From SIG454 sp045578465 (GTDB taxonomy: Bacteria > Bacillota > Clostridia > Monoglobales > Monoglobaceae): a DNA stretch of 38,045 nt. Positions 24,589-32,692 of the stretch are shown here, piece after piece. The number at the start of each line of letters is the position of its first letter. The stretch's first letter is position 1. A program made the translations under genes and the position numbers. Where the stretch lies: contig JAZNKJ010000037.1 in NCBI GenBank assembly GCA_045578465.1, positions 1 through 38,045 on the forward strand. Direction: 5' to 3'. The notes under the pieces were generated by a model. The model was not told the origin of the DNA. It made no database searches and saw only the letters and a list, made by a program, of their open reading frames with translations.

Positions 24589-26889
24589 TTAATTCTTGGC
24601 AAAAACCCAAAGAGTATCTTTAACATCTTCTTTATTTTCATCAAGCTTATAAACACTGAGTATGACGGTTTCACCATTAACTTTTTTATAGCTTATCTTT
24701 GGAATATTTCCCTCTGCTATTTGCCTTCTGATTGCATCATAATTTAAAAAGCTCAAAACAGCACGATGGAAATCAGGATGAACCACATCTTCTATATATT
24801 TTGTTAATAACTTTGAGAAATGCTCCTCGTTTTCATTGTATCCAAGATAAGACGGCATAAGAATACGGTGGGCATTATCGTTTTCAAGAGACACTCTGTA
24901 AATACCGTTATAATGTTCTTTTAAAACAGACAGCATTGTATCGATTTCTCTTATTCCTGTTCTGACCTGAACATAGCCTTTATCCTCGTCTTTTGAGACA
25001 CTGATCTGCTCCTTATTCTGGTAATACTGAGCCTTGGCCTCATACATTCTGATTTCGGCTTCCCTAACCATTTCTTCGCAGTTTGTATTTTGATTTCTAT
25101 AAGACATTCCAATTGCCACATTATATCCCTTCGGCTTTAACTGCTTTATAAATGTGTCAATATCCTTTTTGATGTCTTCCTGTTTTGTATCTTTTGTAAA
25201 CACTAAGAATTCATCGCCGCCCATACGATAAATTTTATGGCCGAAAAACACTTCTTTCAGTGTATTCGCAATATAAATAAGCATTTCATCCCCTGCGGCG
25301 TGGCCATATCTGTTATTTATAATATGAAGCTCGTTCACATCAATGTAGATACAAGAAAATTCTTCGGGTTTTTCCTCATTCAACACCAGAATATCTTTTT
25401 TGTATGAAACACGGTTTAAAGCACCTGTAAGAGAATCTGTTGTGGCAGCAATCTCTGTTTTGTTAAGATGCTTTTTATTGTATATAGCGATTGAAAAGCA
25501 AACTGCAATATCTTCCAAGAGGGTTATTGCGACATAGCTCTTCTTAGAATTGATAACCCCCAAAATGCTTACATGGTTTTTCTTATCCGTAACTATTGCA
25601 AAAGAAACCTCTTTAATGTTATTTTCACTCAGGAAATTATATAACTCCGGATTTGTTTTTTCGAGCTGCTTGTTGAGTATGATATTCATTGTCCCAACAG
25701 TTGAATTGTTTATATTATGCAGGCGCGCCGCATAATGAAACAGCTCGCTTACAAAATATTTTCTTCCTTCTCCTGAAAGGAGGCTGTCTTTAAAGGCAGG
25801 CAGAATATAATGATAATCTTCCCCGTCAGTGTCTACCAAAAAGGCAGACCTTGAGCGTGAAAACTCCTGAATATTTTTTAATGCCTCAAACACATTGCCC
25901 TGTTGCTGGTTTACTTCCAACAACAGTTTTCTTATTCCTGACGCATAGGCAGTCGCAATTGAACGGCGTTTTTCAACACTTAAAATAAACGCTAAATACA
26001 GAACGATAATCAAAATCATAGCTGCAAAAGAAACTAAAAGCATTCTTGAAATCCCGTGAGTTTTCGCAAAAACCTGAGATTCGTATCGTGCCAGCATAAT
26101 TCCCCAGTCAAAATCCTCAATGGTAGAGTAATGAACATATAAATCTTCGCCTGTAAGTATTGACTTAAATGAAGTGTAACCCTTATCGGTGGTTACTAAT
26201 TTTTCATAGGAGTAGCCTTCTTTATATTCCCGATTTTTCAGCTGAGATATTTCGCCCGGAACTTTGTTGATGGTATCAATAACAAATTTTCCGCTTTCCT
26301 TATCATAGACAAAAAGCTGTGCATCCAGCTCTTTTGCCATATTAGTATATTTTTCGCCGATAGTTTCAAGAGGAATAACCCCATATAAAATGCCGACCGT
26401 ATTACCCTCCACCTTAATAGGAACAGCACTTCTTATAATTTCTTCGCCATCTCTTGTAAGGTCTGCAACTCTCCCGCTTATGTATGGACCTTTTTCTGCT
26501 TCGTCCCAGAAAGAAATCTTGCCGTTTAAATCAATGGACCCCACTTTGGTGACAAAAGTATTGTCAGGTTTTAATATACCGATATTTGAAAACAATCCGA
26601 TAGGCTTAAAAGAAGCAAACATAAGGTCATAGCTTTCGCCGTCAGCATAAAGCTTTGCCGCAAAGTTTGCCATTGTAGCAAGATTTTCTCTGTCAGACTT
26701 TATCTGCAAAGTCAGGTCGTCTTTAACCTGTTTTGTCTGCAAATGAAGCATTTCATACGCCTCATTTGCCGCTTCACGATATAAAGACCCCACCAGAGAC
26801 AATAATACCGCACATATCAATAATGCCGTAATAATTGTATATAAAACATTATTTTGCTTATGCTTTTTATTACCATATTTTACTGTCAT
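24589..26889 (-). CDS. Cache-GGDEF diguanylate cyclase with C-terminal PAS-like domain
   Basis: A 766-residue inner-membrane sensor enzyme. TM1 is about 17-36, an extracytoplasmic Cache-like sensor about 45-275 (with DLTRDGEEIIRSAVPI), TM2 about 281-304, then a GAF-like region (about 310-475), a GGDEF domain (about 484-625) starting ATTDSLTGALNR with an intact RMGGDEFLVF (GGDEF at 557-561), and a C-terminal PAS-like domain (about 645-766). The catalytic signature is complete, so it should make c-di-GMP from GTP. The inhibitory RxxD site is absent (FFGH at that place), suggesting no direct product inhibition. It lies directly upstream of the c-di-GMP riboswitch operon. The SD (GAAAGAAG) is weak. 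Confidence 0.92.
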   Translation of the reverse strand: MTVKYGNKKHKQNNVLYTIITALLICAVLLSLVGSLYREAANEAYEMLHLQTKQVKDDLTLQIKSDRENLATMANFAAKLYADGESYDLMFASFKPIGLFSNIGILKPDNTFVTKVGSIDLNGKISFWDEAEKGPYISGRVADLTRDGEEIIRSAVPIKVEGNTVGILYGVIPLETIGEKYTNMAKELDAQLFVYDKESGKFVIDTINKVPGEISQLKNREYKEGYSYEKLVTTDKGYTSFKSILTGEDLYVHYSTIEDFDWGIMLARYESQVFAKTHGISRMLLVSFAAMILIIVLYLAFILSVEKRRSIATAYASGIRKLLLEVNQQQGNVFEALKNIQEFSRSRSAFLVDTDGEDYHYILPAFKDSLLSGEGRKYFVSELFHYAARLHNINNSTVGTMNIILNKQLEKTNPELYNFLSENNIKEVSFAIVTDKKNHVSILGVINSKKSYVAITLLEDIAVCFSIAIYNKKHLNKTEIAATTDSLTGALNRVSYKKDILVLNEEKPEEFSCIYIDVNELHIINNRYGHAAGDEMLIYIANTLKEVFFGHKIYRMGGDEFLVFTKDTKQEDIKKDIDTFIKQLKPKGYNVAIGMSYRNQNTNCEEMVREAEIRMYEAKAQYYQNKEQISVSKDEDKGYVQVRTGIREIDTMLSVLKEHYNGIYRVSLENDNAHRILMPSYLGYNENEEHFSKLLTKYIEDVVHPDFHRAVLSFLNYDAIRRQIAEGNIPKISYKKVNGETVILSVYKLDENKEDVKDTLWVFAKN

Positions 26890-26938
26890 AATTCATATCT
26901 TCTTTCGTATTGTAATAAGAACAATTAGTCTTACATTT

Positions 26939-26967
26939 ATAATACTACGATTGCCCAATTTTTTCAA
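26939..26967 (-). promoter_or_regulatory. Promoter of the diguanylate cyclase gene
   Basis: On the minus strand: TTGAAA (26967-26962), 17-bp spacer, TATTAT (26944-26939), about 50 bases before the start codon. No aptamer is visible in this short leader, so the cyclase gene itself appears not to be riboswitch-controlled. Confidence 0.8.
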
Positions 26968-27056
26968 GTGTTTTCCATATTTTCTGCCAAATACACTAAA
27001 TTTTGCTCTTTTTTATGTTCACTCTTCCAATAAAATCGTCTTTTGAAGCAAAAAAT

Positions 27057-27079
27057 AACCCGACTGAATCAGTCGGGTT
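27057..27079 (-). terminator. Intrinsic terminator after upp
   Basis: AACCCGACTG (27057-27066) and CAGTCGGGTT (27070-27079) form a ten-pair stem with a three-base loop. On the minus strand it is followed by ATTTTTT. It ends the uraA-upp transcript before the cyclase promoter. Confidence 0.92.
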
Positions 27080-27087
27080 TAATTTTT

Positions 27088-27717
27088 TTATTTTGTTCCG
27101 AATATTCTGTCGCCAGCATCCCCCAGACCCGGTACGATGTAGCCGTTTTCGTTTAAACATTCGTCAACATTTGCACAGAAAATTTCAACATCAGGATGAG
27201 CCTTGGATAAAGCTTCAATTCCTTCCGGAGCAGCAATTAAGCATAAGAACTTAATATGCTTGCCGCCGTATGATTTAATCTGCGTGATTGCATCGATTGC
27301 AGAACCGCCCGTTGCAAGCATCGGGTCAACTACAACGATAAGTCTTTCTTCTATATCAGTAGGAAGTTTACAGTAGTATTCGTGAGGCTCTAAGGTTTCC
27401 TCATCGCGATACATTCCGATATGACCAACCTTTGCAAATGGAACAAGATTTAAAAATCCGCTTACCATTCCAAGCCCTGCTCTTAAAATCGGAACAACTG
27501 CCAACTTTCTTCCTGCAAGCATTTTCTTTGTTGTTTTCTTAATGGGTGTTTCGATTTCAACATCCATAAGAGGTAAATCTCTCAGCGCCTCATAGCACAT
27601 AAGCATTGTTATTTCTTCAACAGATTCACGAAACTCCTTATTGGAAGTTTCTTTCTGTCTCATAATTGTTGTTTTGTGCTGAATCAGCGGATGGTCAAAT
27701 ATCGTAACTTTTGCCAT
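27088..27717 (-). CDS. upp: Uracil phosphoribosyltransferase
   Basis: A 209-residue salvage enzyme that makes UMP from uracil and PRPP. Signatures are the N-terminal FDHPLIQHKTTIMRQKET, VPILRAGLGMVSGFL, the PRPP loop VVDPMLATGGSAIDAI and the C-terminal GYIVPGLGDAGDRIFGTK. The length is exactly that of typical Upp. ATG 27717 has AGGAGATG about eight bases upstream. It follows uraA by 13 bases; transport and phosphoribosylation of uracil are thus co-expressed. Confidence 0.97.
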   Translation of the reverse strand: MAKVTIFDHPLIQHKTTIMRQKETSNKEFRESVEEITMLMCYEALRDLPLMDVEIETPIKKTTKKMLAGRKLAVVPILRAGLGMVSGFLNLVPFAKVGHIGMYRDEETLEPHEYYCKLPTDIEERLIVVVDPMLATGGSAIDAITQIKSYGGKHIKFLCLIAAPEGIEALSKAHPDVEIFCANVDECLNENGYIVPGLGDAGDRIFGTK

Positions 27718-27730
27718 TTTATTTCATCTC

Positions 27731-29089
27731 CTACTGTTCTTTTGCTTTTGATACTATAAGGTTAACCAAAATACCTAAAATCAATGCACAAGCGATTGAT
27801 GTTAATGTAACCTTACCGAATGTAAGTGTAAGTCCGCCGATACCTGAAATTAAAATTGTTGATACAACGAACAGGTTCTTATTCTGGTTAAGATCAACTG
27901 CCTGAATCATTTTAAGACCGGATACTGCGATAAAGCCGTAGAGAGCCATACATACGCCACCCATTACGCAAGATGGAATAGAATTAACGAATGCAACAAA
28001 TGGAGAAATGAAAGCGATAATGATTGCCATAACAGCAGCTGTTATAATTGTGTATACAGATGCGTTCTTTGTTATAGCTACACAGCCAACAGATTCGCCG
28101 TATGTTGTGTTAGGGCATCCACCGAAGATTGCGCCAACCATTGAACCGATACCATCGCCGAGAAGTGTTCTATGAAGACCAGGTTCACGGAGAAGGTCTT
28201 TTTCAATAATTGAAGAGATGTTCTTATGGTCAGCCAAGTGCTCTGCAAATACAACGAATGCAACAGGAATATATGCAACAGCAACTGTTCCTATGTAGCT
28301 TGGTGTTATATCCTTTAAACCAACAATTGCGTTCTGGAATGTGAATTCAGGAACTGAAAGGAAAGTATTAAGTGTTACACCTTCTGCAACCAAAGCCTTA
28401 AATGGTTCAACATTTAATATTTTAAGTGCGTCAACATTGCACTGATATCCGATTATTGTGAAGATTCCGCAAGCTGCATAACCTGCTAAGATACCGAAGA
28501 TAAACGGAATAAGTCTTCCGTATTTCTTACCATAGGTTGAGGAAATAATTGTTACAAAGAGAGTTATAACACCACAGAGAACTGTGATAAGCGGAGAAGC
28601 AACAGCTACTCCGTCAACAACTACGCTTCCCTTTAAGATATCGCCAATAGCGTTTCCTGCAAGAGAAAGACCGATAATTGCAACTGTTGCACCGATAACA
28701 GCAGGTGGCATAAGCCTATCTATCCAGTTAACGCCTGCAACCTTAACGATGATTGCAATAAGAACATAAACAAGTCCTGCAAAAATCGCACCAACGATTA
28801 AGCCCGCATAACCGATTTCCATTGAAGCAGCGCCTGCAAAAGCCGCAGCCATTGAACCAAGGAACGCAAAGGATGAACCTAAGAACACCGGGCTCTTTTT
28901 CTTTGTAAAGAGAACATAAACAAGTGTTCCTACACCTGCGCCAAAGAGTGCTGCCGCAGGACTCATACCATTACCGATTATAACAGGAACAACAAGGGTT
29001 GCTGTCATAATAGCAAGGAGCTGTTGGAGTGCGAAGATGAGAAGCGCGCCAAATTTCGGCTTATCATCTACCTGATAAATCATTTTCAT
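27731..29089 (-). CDS. uraA: Uracil permease (NCS2 family)
   Basis: A 452-residue integral membrane protein with 12-14 hydrophobic segments. It imports uracil by proton symport. The N-terminal region shows FALQQLLAIMTATLVVPVI, as in UraA/PyrP, and the substrate-site segment reads CPNTTYGESVGCVAITKNAS. An FVVFAEHLADHKN stretch carries the conserved Glu/His of TM8. ATG 29089 is behind AGGGGGAT; a second ATG two codons later is possible. The gene is first in the uraA-upp unit. No PyrR-binding loop or attenuator is seen; the leader is short. Confidence 0.94.
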   Translation of the reverse strand: MKMIYQVDDKPKFGALLIFALQQLLAIMTATLVVPVIIGNGMSPAAALFGAGVGTLVYVLFTKKKSPVFLGSSFAFLGSMAAAFAGAASMEIGYAGLIVGAIFAGLVYVLIAIIVKVAGVNWIDRLMPPAVIGATVAIIGLSLAGNAIGDILKGSVVVDGVAVASPLITVLCGVITLFVTIISSTYGKKYGRLIPFIFGILAGYAACGIFTIIGYQCNVDALKILNVEPFKALVAEGVTLNTFLSVPEFTFQNAIVGLKDITPSYIGTVAVAYIPVAFVVFAEHLADHKNISSIIEKDLLREPGLHRTLLGDGIGSMVGAIFGGCPNTTYGESVGCVAITKNASVYTIITAAVMAIIIAFISPFVAFVNSIPSCVMGGVCMALYGFIAVSGLKMIQAVDLNQNKNLFVVSTILISGIGGLTLTFGKVTLTSIACALILGILVNLIVSKAKEQ

Positions 29090-29143
29090 TTTTCAAATCC
29101 CCCTAAAAATATTTTTTATTTTTGGTTTTTACTACCACTACAA

Positions 29144-29172
29144 AATATAACAAAATTCGATACCCTTGTCAA
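29144..29172 (-). promoter_or_regulatory. Promoter of uraA-upp
   Basis: On the minus strand: TTGACA (29172-29167), 17-bp spacer, TATATT (29149-29144). The predicted leader of about 50 bases is A/T-rich. It can fold CCAAAAATA against TATTTTTAGG, which would partly cover the AGGGGG ribosome binding site. Confidence 0.88.
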
Positions 29173-29206
29173 TAGGTATATTGGATACTTTTTACTAAAA
29201 AACACT

Positions 29207-29239
29207 AAAACCCCAAGGGCGACAAGCCTTTGGGGTTTT
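29207..29239 (-). terminator. Intrinsic terminator after phosphoglucomutase
   Basis: AAAACCCCAAGGGC (29207-29220) pairs with GCCTTTGGGGTTTT (29226-29239) with one mismatch, immediately downstream of the phosphoglucomutase stop. T runs on both sides make it usable in either direction. Confidence 0.88.
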
Positions 29240-29244
29240 AAAAA

Positions 29245-30972
29245 TTATTTTGTAAATTTTTCTAAATCGTTCCACATTTTCCGGATAGTTTCTTCTGCTT
29301 CATCAACAGTCTTGCCCTTGCTTCCCATATAGAACTTGATTTTCGGCTCAGTTCCAGATGGACGGGCAGCACACCAGCAGTCGTCTTCCATTTTAAATAA
29401 AATTACATTTGCCTTTGGAAGATTTATTTTTTCTTCTGCCTTTGTTTCAAGATTTTTCTCTATTCCTTGGAGCAAATCGCTTACGGACAAAACCTTTTTG
29501 CCACCTATTTGCACTGGTGCATTTTCTCTTATTGCTTTCATAACTCCTGCAATTTTTTCGTTACCGTCAAGGCCCTCCATCTCAATAGAAACTGCCTTTT
29601 CTCTGAAAACGCCATACTTTTCATAAAGAGCCATAAGGCCTTCATAAAGGCTCATTCCCTTTTCCTTATACCACGCCGCCATTTCAGTTATAAGCATAGT
29701 TGCAACAACGGCGTCTTTATCTCTTGCATGAGTTCCTGCAAGATAGCCATAGCTCTCTTCAAAGCCAAAAAGATAGGTATGGTTTTTCTTTTCTTCAAAC
29801 TCCTTAATCTTCTCGCCTATAAACTTAAAGCCTGTTAAGACATTCATAACCTCAACGCCGTAAGCTTTGCAGATTACATCCGCCATATAAGTTGTTACAA
29901 TTGTTTTTATTATGGCGCCGTCTTTTGGGAGGTTATTATTTTCTTTTCTTCCGTTTAATATATACTCAGTTAAAAGGGCGCCGGTCATATTACCTGTAAG
30001 GGCGATATATTCCCCTTTGCTGTCACGGACAACAATGCCCACTCTGTCGCAGTCAGGGTCAGTTCCGATTATAAGGTCAACATCGTTTTCCTTTGCAATC
30101 TCAATCGCCATATCAAAGGCTTCCTTATTCTCAGGGTTCGGAGATTTAACTGTCGGGAAATTTCCGTCAGGAATAAGCTGTTCTTCCACCAGAAGAACTT
30201 TCTTAAAGCCTACCTTTGAGAGCATTTTGCGAACAGGGATATTACCACTTCCGTGGAGAGGGGTATATATGATTTTAAAGTCGTCTGCGACCTTTTTGAC
30301 TGCGTCCTTATTTATCTGCTGTTTAAGCACATTTTCAAGATAAACTTCGTCAAATTCCTCGCCGAAAAACTCGATTTTTCCGCTGTTTACCGCTTCTTCA
30401 AAAGAAACTGTTTTAACATCTTTAAATATATCGGTTTTGCCGATTACTTCCAGAACTTTATCGGAAAGTTCAAGAGGGGCCTGACCCCCGTCACTTCCAT
30501 AAACTTTATAGCCGTTATACTTGGCAGGGTTATGGCTTGCAGTTATCATAACTCCTGCAAATGCGCCGAAATGACGCACAGCAAAGGAAAGCTCAGGAAC
30601 AGGTCGCAGTGCATCAGAAAGATATACCTTTATTCCGTTTGCCACCAGGACACAGGCTGTTTCCTTTGCGAAAAGCTCAGAATTGTTTCTTGAATCATAG
30701 GAAATGGCAACGCCTTTTTCTGCCGCTTCTTTCCCCTGGCTTAAAATAAAGGCACTAAGGCCCTGTGTTGCCTTACGGACAATATAAACATTCATTCTGT
30801 TTATACCTGCGCCCATAACGCCGCGAAGACCTGCGGTTCCGAATTCCAAATCCTTATAAAAACGCTCTTTTATCTCTTTGTCATTATCCTTAATTTCTTC
30901 AAGCTCCGCCTTGGTTTCTGCATCAACAACTTCACTTGAAAGCCACTTTTTATATTCATCTATATACTGCAT
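29245..30972 (-). CDS. pgcA: Phosphoglucomutase / phosphomannomutase (alpha-PGM family)
   Basis: A 575-residue cytoplasmic enzyme interconverting glucose-6-phosphate and glucose-1-phosphate, feeding UDP-glucose and surface glycans. The catalytic serine loop is MITASHNPAKYNGYKVYG, the metal loop is IGTDPDCDRVGIV, the sugar-binding loop is FGFEESYGYLAG and the phosphate loop is AARPSGTEPKIKFY. The length fits the PgcA-type Firmicutes family (about 575-580). The first ATG (30978) touches the GGGAGG site, whereas ATG 30972 is six bases from it, so 30972 is chosen. It is monocistronic, with its own promoter and terminator. Confidence 0.93.
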   Translation of the reverse strand: MQYIDEYKKWLSSEVVDAETKAELEEIKDNDKEIKERFYKDLEFGTAGLRGVMGAGINRMNVYIVRKATQGLSAFILSQGKEAAEKGVAISYDSRNNSELFAKETACVLVANGIKVYLSDALRPVPELSFAVRHFGAFAGVMITASHNPAKYNGYKVYGSDGGQAPLELSDKVLEVIGKTDIFKDVKTVSFEEAVNSGKIEFFGEEFDEVYLENVLKQQINKDAVKKVADDFKIIYTPLHGSGNIPVRKMLSKVGFKKVLLVEEQLIPDGNFPTVKSPNPENKEAFDMAIEIAKENDVDLIIGTDPDCDRVGIVVRDSKGEYIALTGNMTGALLTEYILNGRKENNNLPKDGAIIKTIVTTYMADVICKAYGVEVMNVLTGFKFIGEKIKEFEEKKNHTYLFGFEESYGYLAGTHARDKDAVVATMLITEMAAWYKEKGMSLYEGLMALYEKYGVFREKAVSIEMEGLDGNEKIAGVMKAIRENAPVQIGGKKVLSVSDLLQGIEKNLETKAEEKINLPKANVILFKMEDDCWCAARPSGTEPKIKFYMGSKGKTVDEAEETIRKMWNDLEKFTK

Positions 30973-31005
30973 AGTCATCCTCCCAAAAACTTACTATCCT
31001 TACAA

Positions 31006-31034
31006 ATTTTATCATTTTATTCATTTCTTGTCAA
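31006..31034 (-). promoter_or_regulatory. Promoter of phosphoglucomutase gene
   Basis: On the minus strand: TTGACA (31034-31029), 17-bp spacer, TAAAAT (31011-31006), about 35 bases before the start codon. Confidence 0.88.
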
Positions 31035-31102
31035 TGCTATTTCGCATACATTATTCTATCTTTTTTTCTCATCTTTGTTTAAATTGCTAATTAACATTTT
31101 TG

Positions 31103-31131
31103 TTGCAATATATTTTTGGCTATGATATAAT
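31103..31131 (+). promoter_or_regulatory. Promoter of the RCC1-repeat gene
   Basis: TTGCAA (31103-31108), 17-bp spacer, perfect TATAAT (31126-31131), followed by a leader of about 50 bases and an AGGAGG site before ATG 31189. Confidence 0.85.
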
Positions 31132-31188
31132 TTATTCATATTGTATTTGCTATATTCAAAGGCAATTTACAGTTTAGGAGGTATCTAT

Positions 31189-32421
31189 ATGGCAGAAATT
31201 AAATGCTTATCCTGCGGAGCAGTTATTGATTTTGACGCTCTTGACGCAATTGACAACACTTGTCCTTACTGCGGGGCAACTGTTTATACCTCCAAGAATA
31301 TTTCTGTAACTACCAAAAGAGCAGAAAAAGAATCACGGTTTAATTTTCTTAAAAGGCCGTCCTTCCTTTTTCCTCTTTTTGCAGGGGCTGTCTCAATTTT
31401 AATCATTCTGTATTTTGTCATTATTCCTTCTATCCGTTATAACACAGCGGTTACTCTTATGGACAGCGGAAAAGGGGACGAAGCTATTTCGATTTTTATG
31501 GAACTTGGAGATTACCGCGACAGTTCTCTTCGCAGTATGATTCTATACGGTCGTACACGAAACAGCGAAAGCGATTTCCAGAACTACATCGCAACGGGGA
31601 AAAACCACACCATTGGGCTTATTTCCTCAGGAGAAGTTGTGGCGGCAGGGAACAATCTTTTCGGGCAGACAGATGTTTCCTCCTTTAAGGATGCCATTGC
31701 AGTTGCGGCAGGGGAAAACCATTCCGTTATTCTTCTCTCATCGGGAAAGGTTAGGGCAATCGGGAATAATTCCACCGGACAATGCAACACCGGAAAATGG
31801 AAAAACATTATTGCAATTGGTGCAGGAAAAGACTATACCGCTGCAATAAACAATAAAAACTCCGTTCTTTTTGCAGGGGATAAAGACTCCCCTTTGGCTG
31901 AGGTTTCAAACTGGAAAGACATCGTTTCTCTGGCAACGGGAAATAACCATATAATAGGCATAACCTCAAAGGGAAATGTTTTAGCCGTTGGAGATAACAG
32001 CTACGGTCAATGCGATGTTTCGGGATTTAAGAACATTACTGCGGCGGCTGTTGGAGACACCCACACCGTTCTTCTTCACTCTGACGGAACTGTTTCTTCA
32101 TTAGGCAGTAACCAATTCGGGCAGGGAGAAGTTTCAAAATGGGAGGATATTCTGACCATTTCAGCGGGAAGCTACCACTCTCTCGCTCTTAAAGCAGACG
32201 GAGAAGTCCTCTCGACAGGACTTAATTCCTTTAAACAATGCAATGTTTCTTCCTGGTCGGATGTTGTTGCAATTTCAGCAGGGGATGATTTTTCCGTAGG
32301 ACTTACTTTAAACGGAAAGCTTTTATCCTGCGGAAATAATGATTATGACAAACGAAGCCTTTCCGACTGGCTCTTGTTCCTTCCAAAAGAAAAGGATATC
32401 ATCGAAAATTCCCAAAATTAA
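31189..32421 (+). CDS. Zinc-ribbon, single-TM protein with seven RCC1-like repeats
   Basis: A 410-residue protein. Residues 6-28 form a zinc ribbon (CLSC at 6-9, CPYC at 25-28); a basic linker leads to one TM helix (about 58-80), then a short helical region (about 85-130). Seven repeats of about 38 residues (about 135-401) follow. Each has a G-x-x-H/Y-start, an S/K-x-G-x-V core and GxNxxGQ-like turns (for example AAGNNLFGQTDVS, AIGNNSTGQCN, AVGDNSYGQCDVS, SLGSNQFGQGEVS). Seven is a complete RCC1 beta-propeller. The zinc ribbon should be cytoplasmic and the propeller outside. Function is unknown; a surface-binding or sensing role is plausible. ATG 31189 follows AGGAGG. Monocistronic; I see no clear terminator hairpin, only a T-rich stretch. 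Confidence 0.85.
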   Translation: MAEIKCLSCGAVIDFDALDAIDNTCPYCGATVYTSKNISVTTKRAEKESRFNFLKRPSFLFPLFAGAVSILIILYFVIIPSIRYNTAVTLMDSGKGDEAISIFMELGDYRDSSLRSMILYGRTRNSESDFQNYIATGKNHTIGLISSGEVVAAGNNLFGQTDVSSFKDAIAVAAGENHSVILLSSGKVRAIGNNSTGQCNTGKWKNIIAIGAGKDYTAAINNKNSVLFAGDKDSPLAEVSNWKDIVSLATGNNHIIGITSKGNVLAVGDNSYGQCDVSGFKNITAAAVGDTHTVLLHSDGTVSSLGSNQFGQGEVSKWEDILTISAGSYHSLALKADGEVLSTGLNSFKQCNVSSWSDVVAISAGDDFSVGLTLNGKLLSCGNNDYDKRSLSDWLLFLPKEKDIIENSQN

Positions 32422-32435
32422 TTTTATTTTTTCTC

Positions 32436-32464
32436 TTGACAATAAAAATTCACTATGCTATAAT
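32436..32464 (+). promoter_or_regulatory. Promoter of the aromatic amino-acid operon
   Basis: TTGACA (32436-32441), 17-bp spacer, TATAAT (32459-32464): full consensus. Such a strong promoter is what attenuation-controlled operons usually have. The leader to the DAHP synthase start is about 220 bases. Confidence 0.95.
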
Positions 32465-32493
32465 ACAAGAAATTTGGTTTTGAGGTAATTATT

Positions 32494-32580
32494 ATGCGTA
32501 ATTTACTTGCTATGACAAATGCATACTTTTATTTTAGCTTTACAGGTTTTTATTACCGTAAGGCTTATTTGCGTGCATAG
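32494..32580 (+). CDS. Phe/Tyr-rich leader peptide of the aro operon
   Basis: A 28-codon ORF with its own ribosome site (GAGG eight bases before ATG 32494) and TAG stop at 32578-32580. Codons 11-25 include four Phe (TTT) and five Tyr codons, with AYFYFSF and GFYYRKAY as the visible runs. There is no Trp codon. It starts about 25 bases after the transcription start expected from the promoter and is followed by overlapping antiterminator and terminator structures. These are the hallmarks of a ribosome-stalling leader such as enterobacterial pheA or pheST leaders. Stalling would report shortage of charged tRNA-Phe and tRNA-Tyr. Confidence 0.88.
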   Translation: MRNLLAMTNAYFYFSFTGFYYRKAYLRA

Positions 32581-32636
32581 TCAAGTTAATTACCGTTATT
32601 TTTATAAAACGATAAGTATTAAATCTTGCAGCACGC
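32571..32636 (+). promoter_or_regulatory. Predicted antiterminator of the aro attenuator
   Basis: GCGTGC (32571-32576) pairs with GCACGC (32631-32636) and CAAG (32582-32585) pairs with CTTG (32625-32628), in register, leaving ATAGT and CA as an internal loop. The left strand is the end of the leader ORF, and its stop codon lies in the internal loop. A ribosome that reaches the stop would cover the left strand; one stalled at the Phe/Tyr codons upstream would leave it free. The right strand includes the 5' arm of the terminator. Confidence 0.7.
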
Positions 32637-32658
32637 TCTGCAAGATTTTTTTTATTTT
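32621..32658 (+). terminator. Attenuator terminator before DAHP synthase
   Basis: AAATCTTGCAG (32621-32631), loop CACGCT, CTGCAAGATTT (32638-32648), followed by a T run to 32653 and further T's. It is a strong intrinsic terminator 40 bases after the leader stop and upstream of the first structural gene. Confidence 0.93.
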
Positions 32659-32692
32659 TATAAACCATACATTTTTAAGGAGATGTTTTAAA

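Noticed and set aside
29090..29204. PyrR attenuator or purine/pyrimidine riboswitch before uraA
   Set aside because: The leader is only about 50 bases with no terminator hairpin after the promoter and no recognisable PyrR-binding loop.
29912..30693. Overlapping 143- and 146-codon plus-strand ORFs opposite phosphoglucomutase
   Set aside because: They are antisense shadows of a well-conserved gene; no supporting signal.
32519..32692. 58-codon N-terminal extension of DAHP synthase from a TTG
   Set aside because: It overlaps the leader peptide in another frame and reads through the attenuator terminator; the ATG at 32693 has a good ribosome site and begins the conserved protein.
32422..32692. 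T-box leader upstream of DAHP synthase
   Set aside because: No T-box sequence (AGGGTGGNACCGCG-like) or specifier stem seen; the leader peptide and attenuator explain the region.
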